Assembly (NCBI GenBank): GCA_023525715.1
Contig: CM042013.1
Span: 80,372,494-80,436,493, forward strand
Source of the DNA: Cichorium intybus
Lineage: Eukaryota; Streptophyta; Magnoliopsida; Asterales; Asteraceae
Direction of reading: 5' to 3'
DNA: 64,000 nucleotides
This document shows, piece after piece, positions 58,460-64,000 of the stretch. The notes below the pieces were generated by a model. That model did not search any database, was not told the origin of the DNA, and saw nothing but the letters and a program-made list of their open reading frames with translations. A program made the translations under genes and the position numbers. How positions within the stretch are numbered: position 1 is the stretch's first letter; each line of letters starts with the position of its first letter.

Positions 58460-58884
58460 AGTTTTGAATGTTTATAATAATACGATGTGTTTTTATTAAA
58501 ATTGTGTTACTAAATTTTTAAAATTTACTAAAAAATATATGACATTACACTTGGCATCTGAGCACAGCTTGAGAGAATCAGGCTCACTTCGATGAGTTCT
58601 GAACTCAAGTTGAGGCTTAAAAGTTTTCCTAAAACATTTTTTTACAAAAGAATGAAGCTTGATGAAGGGTAAACTGAAGACACATTGTGTACTACCAGCC
58701 GACGCCAGTGGGGAAAATGTTTAAATGCTTAGTTTTTGTTGTATGATTTCTAGAATATATGATGTATGTATGCTAGGTTGACTAATAGAAAGAATATTGT
58801 TGACGTTGTGATTTTATGTTACTAGCTTTTGGAATCTATGCCAGTGTTGATTAGTTGCTTTATGAATGCCATTAGGGTTGTATA
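58456..58884 (+). mobile_element. Probable gypsy LTR end with PBS and leader
   Basis: The sequence tatatgacattacacttggcatctgagcac looks like an LTR end (...gacattaca) followed by a degenerate tRNA-Met primer site (tggcatctgagc, two differences from tggtatcagagc). A leader with agcttgagagaatcagg follows, similar in style to chromovirus leaders. It is cut at 58885 by the E LTR. No gene is present. Confidence 0.45.
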
Positions 58885-59848
58885 TGATGGAGAATAGACA
58901 AATAAATAAAATTAAACTTTTAAGTTCACATGCAACCTAAAGGATCTATGTTTTCTCTATTGAACATATAAATAACAACATCTAAAGTAAACCCTAGGTA
59001 TAATTAAAAGTTACTAAAGAGGGTTTCAAGATTACATACATTATTATTATTATAGCCTATAACAATTATTCCTTGTCTCGTTGATCTCTCGGAAGCAAGC
59101 ATCACAACTGTCGTGCCTCTAATGGTTCGCACCCAAAAGTCCAAGCAAAGGTTAATTATCTTAATTATCTTATTAAGAAAAGCTCGTTATAAAACCTTAG
59201 AGAAGGATTATAGATTTTTCTTGAGAGAGAAGAGAAAATTCCAGAAACCTGCCTACAGGAATGGGGCAGAGAATAAAGTACTAGGGGAGGGGTATTTATA
59301 GCCTCAACGGTGATAAGGATAAACCTCATTTGAATTCAAACAAGATAAACCTTAGAGAAGGATTATAGATTTTGCTTGAGAGGGAAGAGAAAATTCTAGA
59401 GAGCTGCCTACTGGAATAGGGCACAGAATAAAGGACTAGGGGAGGGGTATTTATAGCCTCAAGGGTGATAAGGGTAAACCTCATTTGAATTCAAACAAAA
59501 TAAACCTTTTTATCTTCGAAACCCTTTTTGGCTGCAGCTCTCCTTGCCCGCGCTGCACGTGTTACTTCGACCAAACATTTTTTATTATTCAACTATTAAA
59601 CAATTACAATCCAGCCCCTGCACTTTTCATTAATCCCAAATTAATTCCAATTAACTATAATTAATTCCAAACTAGTTTCTAATTAATTTATCATCACATA
59701 ATAAATTAATAAACTATTTCTCTCTCTCTCTCTCTTACTATTAACATTAATACCATTTGGACTACTGTGGGAAATCTAAAAGGGCTTTGCTACTATCAAT
59801 TCATGTGTATACCAATTTTAGTTATGGGCTTAGACACCTAATCCAACA
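58885..59848 (-). repeat. 3' LTR of copia E with duplicated promoter block
   Basis: From tgatggagaatag to ...cctaatccaaca. A 155-bp block beginning aaccttagagaagg is present twice in tandem (59193-59347 and 59348-59502), each with a TATA box (59293-59300 and 59448-59455, minus). A (CT)n run lies at 59720-59735. Confidence 0.87.
59293..59455 (-). promoter_or_regulatory. Two TATA boxes of the E LTR, 155 bp apart
   Basis: Both read tataaata followed by cccctcccc on the minus strand, at 59300-59293 and 59455-59448. This corresponds to the single tataaatagaccctcc box of the C1 LTRs. Two possible starts per LTR are inferred; activity is unknown. Confidence 0.65.
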
Positions 59849-60752
59849 GTCTTCTACTTGGATAAGTCTAATAACTATAACTGCAGTATAACTTCTAAAT
59901 CGATCAGCAAATGGTAGCTTCCAAAAGCTGTTGCCGAACTCTGACCTAGACAGTTACGCGTCCGAAGATAAGTGATCATATAATCCTCCGTTCTTCAAGA
60001 TATCATGCGGAAATGAGACATGGATTGGAATCAATCTCATTGTCCAAGACTTTGTTTCCCGATTTTTGATTTGTGATGATATAGGACTTCTAATCGAACA
60101 CATCAATTTAGTCCTGACTGGGCCCAGCACTATAAGTCAACACCAAATCACTGCGCTATTCCCGTCAGGGCAAAAGGAATGAATAAACTTTGACTCATAT
60201 TCTTGTATCCTTTACTCATCAAATTATGCATGACAATATGTTTTATAACATCATATTACTGATGCGTTTACGCATTACCAATGTACAACCGACGTGTAAA
60301 TTTCAAGTCATATATCTCCATTTCAAGATCATAAGATATTATCGTCTCAGAATTACTTGTGATAGAATCCATGAAGTAATTTTTTGAGCGTAGGTTTATC
60401 CAATACTCAAATCCCCATTTCTAAGTACTCATAAACATTGCAGCAATACTATTGCTATGTCTAACTCCTTAGACAATCTACAATTCAATTCATGACAGTC
60501 TTGATTCATTACTTACTTCCAAAAGTATGAGCGACTGTGGAATTTTGAATAATCATATTATTCGGAAAGTAAAACATGCAAAAATGAAACACAAGAATAA
60601 ATAACTAACAAAAGGCAGTAGACAATACTCATAAATAATTTTGTATTATTTAATCACCAAAAGTCAATTACATTTACTTTGTTACAAGTTTCAAAAATAA
60701 TTATCTAACTATTAAAACTAATATCATCTCTCAGACCAATGCTCCTAGCATG
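59849..60752 (-). other. PPT and 3' non-coding region of E
   Basis: The minus strand just before the LTR reads ccaagtagaagac, a polypurine tract. The remaining 880 bp match, in reverse, the 3' regions of C1 and the 20357-22204 fragment in several blocks. No gene is seen. Confidence 0.65.
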
Positions 60753-61391
60753 CTAACTGTGCTTGACCCTACTTAGAGCCTTTTTCAAAAGATCTGCAGG
60801 GTTCTCTTTAGATGATACCCTCTTCACGATGAGGTGACCTTCTTTTACTCTATGCCTGATGTAATGGTACTTTCTGTCGATATGTAAGGACTTTCCATGA
60901 TCTCTTGGTTCCTTAGTCAAGGCAATCGCTCTTTCATTATCGCAAAACAGTTCTATTGGCTCCTGAATGGTTGGGACTACTCTGAGGCCACTGATGAAAT
61001 TCCTCAGCCAAGCCGCTTCTTTTGACGCTTCACTTGCAGCTATGTACTCTAATTCACTAGTTGAATCAGCCACTGTTTCTCGTTTGCACCTCTTCCATGT
61101 AACCGCTCTGCCGTTTAGAAGAAACACCCAGCCCGACTGAGTTCTAAAGTTGTCTCTATCTATCTAGAAGCTGGCGTCACTCTACCCACTTACTCTCAAC
61201 GTATCACTGCCACCAAGGACTAGAAGCATGTCCTTCGTCTTCCGCAAATTCTTGAGAATGTTTTTAACCGTTGTCCAATGAGCTCTGCACTGATTTCGCT
61301 GATTGCGACTGACCATGCTCAAAGCAAAGGACACATCATGGCGAGTACATGTCATAGCGTACATGATCAACCCCACAGCCAAAGCGTAAGG
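60753..61391 (-). pseudogene. RT end and RNase H (copia E)
   Basis: The block 61382-61182 reads LIMYAMTCTRHDVSFALSMV and KNILKNLRKTKDMLLVLGG, the end of copia RT. After one or two stops the block 61127-60753 reads VTWKRCKRETVADSTSELEY (Glu), ELFCDNERAIALTKEPRDHGKSLHID (Asp), and KRVSSKENPADLLKKAL (last Asp). The motif order and spacing are standard. It ends in SRVKHS and a stop. Confidence 0.88.
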
Positions 61392-61557
61392 TGTTGGATT
61401 AGGTGTCTAAGCCATGACTTATAATTGTATTTATCTTGTTAATTGAAGCAAAGTCCATTTGGGTTGCCCTCGTTGCCAGAGGTTTAGTGTAGAGTTCAGT
61501 AAAGAGAAAAGGTTGATTTATTAATTGTTTAATAAATAAATAGAAATAAATAATAAT
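61392..61557 (+). repeat. Copia LTR fragment, first part only
   Basis: Starts tgttggattaggtgtctaagcc and continues through ggttgccctcg and ttgatttattaat, as the C1 LTR does from 29634. It is in the opposite orientation to E. It breaks off near 61557, where gag sequence of another copia begins. Confidence 0.72.
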
Positions 61558-61690
61558 AGCCAGGATAGGCGGGTTGACAGGGAGCATAGCCTTTCCCTTC
61601 ATCCCGTCCTCAGCCGTACGAAGCATGCGGTGTAACTCAGCTAGATTCGCCTGGTTGTTGTTCAAATGATACGCCAGTGTGAACTGGTGA
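61558..61690 (-). pseudogene. Copia Gag fragment
   Basis: The minus strand reads HQFTLAYHLNNNQANLAELH, then RMLRTAEDGMKGKA and PPILAI, a late part of a UBN2-type copia Gag. Only about 45 residues remain. It is bounded by the LTR piece on one side and the F primer site region on the other. Confidence 0.65.
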
Positions 61691-61717
61691 TGTGTTTTCA
61701 AACATACATATAAAATA

Positions 61718-61733
61718 CCCAGAAACGGCACCA
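61718..61733 (-). other. Primer binding site (degenerate tRNA-Asp type) of element F
   Basis: The minus strand reads tggtgccgtttctggg, close to the tggcgccgttgccggg of the family B sites. It lies about seven bases from the LTR edge at 61740. Confidence 0.65.
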
Positions 61734-61739
61734 AAAACT

Positions 61740-63313
61740 TGGTGTGTTACGAGCGTATATATGATATTAGCAATTGGTTTTCACATTAGTTTTACATTTC
61801 TAAACAGGGAAATACCATGTATGAATAGAACAACACAATTAGGCAAGTGTACCTAATCGGTTGTAGTATAGTAATGTTAAATCCGGGCTGTCGAACCCAA
61901 GGGAAAACGGATATTTTTAAGTTAAGAAAATAAATTATTAATTAACAATTATTCAAGCAAACAATAATTAAAAGGGGGGGGGGGGGGGTTGAGAGAATGC
62001 ATTGACTTGTGTCAAGAGACAACGCAAAAGTTTATTAGAATCGGAAAATATAAATTACAAAACATAAAAGTAAACGTTTATACTTAGATTCGATTCAACC
62101 ATCTAGTTATGTTTGATATGCTATTAGTGCAATGAATATTGAAACTTAAATATCGATTTCTAGAGTGATTAGATATTTTGGTCCAACTACCTAATCCTAT
62201 GATTATAAGGTCATTAATGGCAATGGTCATGCAATTACATATTCCAAATAATCATGTATTGGTTCGTATCATACAAGATTCATTCGAATTTTTGATCTCA
62301 ATGGTCATGAAAATCAAAATGGTTTGTACAGATTGGTCCTCTAGTACAAACTTGCAATACACATATAAGTTTCTACCTTCGTGACTTAACCCTAGGATTT
62401 GGTCCATCACTAGTCATATCTGTCTAATGGTCATAGCACAGTTATGATAAAAGTCATATAGTCAGATTGGTCCTCTAGACTAAAATAACTCAGCAATAAG
62501 TCCAAAAGGAAGGTTCCTTAACATATATGATAGTTAAATGAATTATGCAAGATAAAATATAAAACGTTCAATATCCGATAAATAACAATCAAATCATAAC
62601 TAGATAGTATTCAAATCTAAGTAATAAATAATGCAGATAAATATAACATGATCTGAAGAATACGGCCTAGGAAATCATAGTAGAATGCTAAACATATATA
62701 AAGCAAACCGAATGAAGTCCCGGCCGAACATTCTTCAAGCTCTCGATTCCATCCGCACCGTATCAGTAGGCAAACTGCCGAGTTTGATGTTGTGGTTCTG
62801 AGGTATAGGTGCAGGTGTTGATGGGTTGGTGTGTCTCAAACAACAAGAGAAGGCCTCTATTTATACTGCTGTCCAGGGTCCATCGCGTCGCGATCCTATA
62901 GGGGATTGCGTCGCGATCCAGCGTGACTTGCGTTTCTCATTTGGCCGCTACTCTGACTTTGTGGACTGTGGTTGGTAGGTAGGGTCGCGATCCACATGGT
63001 GATCGGGTCGCGATCTCTGTAGGGTCGCGATTTTGAGCCGTGTTCGCGTTCGTTCCATCAGCACGTCGTCACCGTGACCTCTCTTATCGCGTCACGACCC
63101 TATAGGGGATCGCGTCGCGATCTGTGCTGATGCTGCCTTCAATTTTGTTCACTTTAAGGCTCGTATTCAGCTCCTGATTTATCCGCAAAGACATTTTTCC
63201 TGTGTTTTGGTAATTAAATTGAATAAGTACCTTTTATCTTGAAATTAAACCAAAAACGCGTGTTTTAGGCACTCGATATTGCCCGAAATATATGTATAAA
63301 TGAGGCAATATCA
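61740..63313 (-). repeat. LTR of Athila/Tat-like element F
   Basis: From tggtgtgttacg to ...gaggcaatatca. It has a primer site on the left and PPT-type sequence on the right, the same double-sided layout as the B array. It is not alignable with the B LTR overall but has a TATA box in the same aatagaggc context (62858-62865) and GTCGCGATC-type repeats beside it. A poly-G run is at 61974-61990. The open stretch 62178-62384 has no domain. Confidence 0.77.
62858..62865 (-). promoter_or_regulatory. TATA box of the F LTR
   Basis: The minus strand reads agtataaatagaggcct. The aatagaggc context is shared with family B LTRs. The GTCGCGATC words at 62884-63121 lie just upstream in sense. Confidence 0.68.
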
Positions 63314-64000
63314 AAATACCCTACACTTGGACTTTGCTTGTCCTCAAGGAAACTACAATTTAAAACCGAGCCGAGAAACTTGATGTCCAAACAACTTTCC
63401 ATACGCTATCACAGATCTAGCGTTTATTACCGATGTTAAGAATAATGAATTAAGAATAAACATAGTAGATTATACCTAGTCCTATGTACATATTTCTAAC
63501 TTTTCAAAACTTTACACAAACTCTCTTTCTATAAACGACAAGTCTTTAGATTGATAAATACTCATTTTTACATAACATCGAATACACCTTTTAAAGATTC
63601 TTCCACCTCAAGACTTTTTTTCGAATTTCCCATATTTAAAATAAAAATCATGCTGGACTAAATTTATCAAGTTTAGTTATTATTTCCATTTTTTCGCACC
63701 TTTGAAACTCGTGACTTTCGATGGAACTCTTGATTACAAATTTTCGACTCAAGACTGTACAGAGTCTACTAATTCAAATTCCAAAGGCCACTAAGGAAAT
63801 TCCATGACTTTCGATGACACCCGTGTAGCGAGCTTTCGACAATATTATCCCAAACCAGTTGGTTTTAGGTAATAAGGTGCATGAATTCCCGACGGCCACC
63901 CATTTTATGTCTACTTGCTCGAATGTCAAAGGCCACTGATTGAATTTTCCTTCCTGAGTCTCAATCTTATGGTGTAACATTACTTGACTTCTGCTTTTTA
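63314..64000 (-). mobile_element. 3' internal region of element F, running off the window
   Basis: It starts with ccctacacttggac (PPT side) and is a diverged relative of 11304-12000. Shared landmarks include catgactttcgatg, cgagctttcga and tcccaaaccag, in order and at similar spacing. No gene is seen. The 63774-63980 frame is not conserved in family B. Confidence 0.75.

Larger units (their letters stand above)
58885..61391 (-). mobile_element. Copia element E, 3' half
   Basis: In sense from the right: end of RT, RNase H, non-coding 3' region, PPT, 3' LTR. It is related to C1: the LTR ends share ctccatca and tgttggatta, and the 3' region matches in reverse. It stops at 61391 inside RT, where a plus-strand LTR piece of a related family is joined head to head. 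Confidence 0.83.

Noticed and set aside
62880..63125. GTCGCGATC repeats considered as a bacterial-type operator or origin array
   Set aside because: They sit in an LTR next to a plant TATA box in a eukaryotic repeat setting. LTR regulatory sequence is the simpler reading.

Overview
This window looks like repeat-dense nuclear DNA of a flowering plant. It is built almost entirely of transposable elements in several nested layers: Ty1/copia and Ty3/gypsy LTR retrotransposons, an Athila-like gypsy family, a hAT element, a Mutator-like foldback, and MITEs sitting in long (TA)n arrays. I see no intact host gene, no tRNA or rRNA gene, and no bacterial-type system. The retrotransposon proteins look most like those of asterid eudicots, perhaps Asteraceae. 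That placement is a family-level impression, not a measurement.

Left part (1-20356). A promoterless Athila-like LTR piece (1-239) is followed by the 5' LTR and leader of a copia element (247-1228). A chromovirus-type gypsy element (A, 1229-7592, minus strand) interrupts that leader. A has decayed gag, protease, RT, RNase H, integrase and a chromodomain-like tail. After a scrambled junction comes a tandem minus-strand array of an Athila-like family (B). Its order is gag/PR, LTR (10186-11303), internal region, LTR (15930-17048), partial internal region, LTR fragment, gag fragment, LTR (19153-20356). The B units carry gag, protease and an Athila ORF1-like gene in the env position. None carries RT, RNase H or integrase, so the family looks non-autonomous.

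Middle part (20357-43661). A decayed copia element (C0, plus strand) was split in its pol gene by a 7.2 kb copy of its own family (C1, 23184-30402, with a 4-bp duplication). Next is a block of (TA)n microsatellites with an embedded MITE and inverted repeats (32391-34031). A hAT transposon (34556-36795, perfect 8-bp duplication) lies inside a smaller hAT-like element. A Mutator-like foldback (37517-39274, 9-bp duplication with one mismatch) has arms resembling a gypsy LTR. Two solo LTRs follow (39541-40650 and 40847-43656), each with a perfect 5-bp duplication.

Right part (43688-64000). A nearly full-length copia element (C2, 43688-52644, minus strand) has paired LTRs, PBS, PPT and every pol domain, but many stops and a lost integrase catalytic Glu. 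After an unrecognised stretch and an LTR-end/PBS-like region comes an internally deleted relative (C3, 55275-57715). It is followed by a second (TA)n-embedded MITE, a gypsy LTR end, a truncated copia element (E) whose LTR has a doubled core promoter, and an LTR plus PPT-side sequence of another Athila/Tat-like element (F) running off the right edge.

No element looks autonomous. The proteins would once have worked as retrotransposon Gag-Pol or transposase. What the window now records is insertion, LTR-LTR recombination, microhomology deletion and filler-DNA repair.
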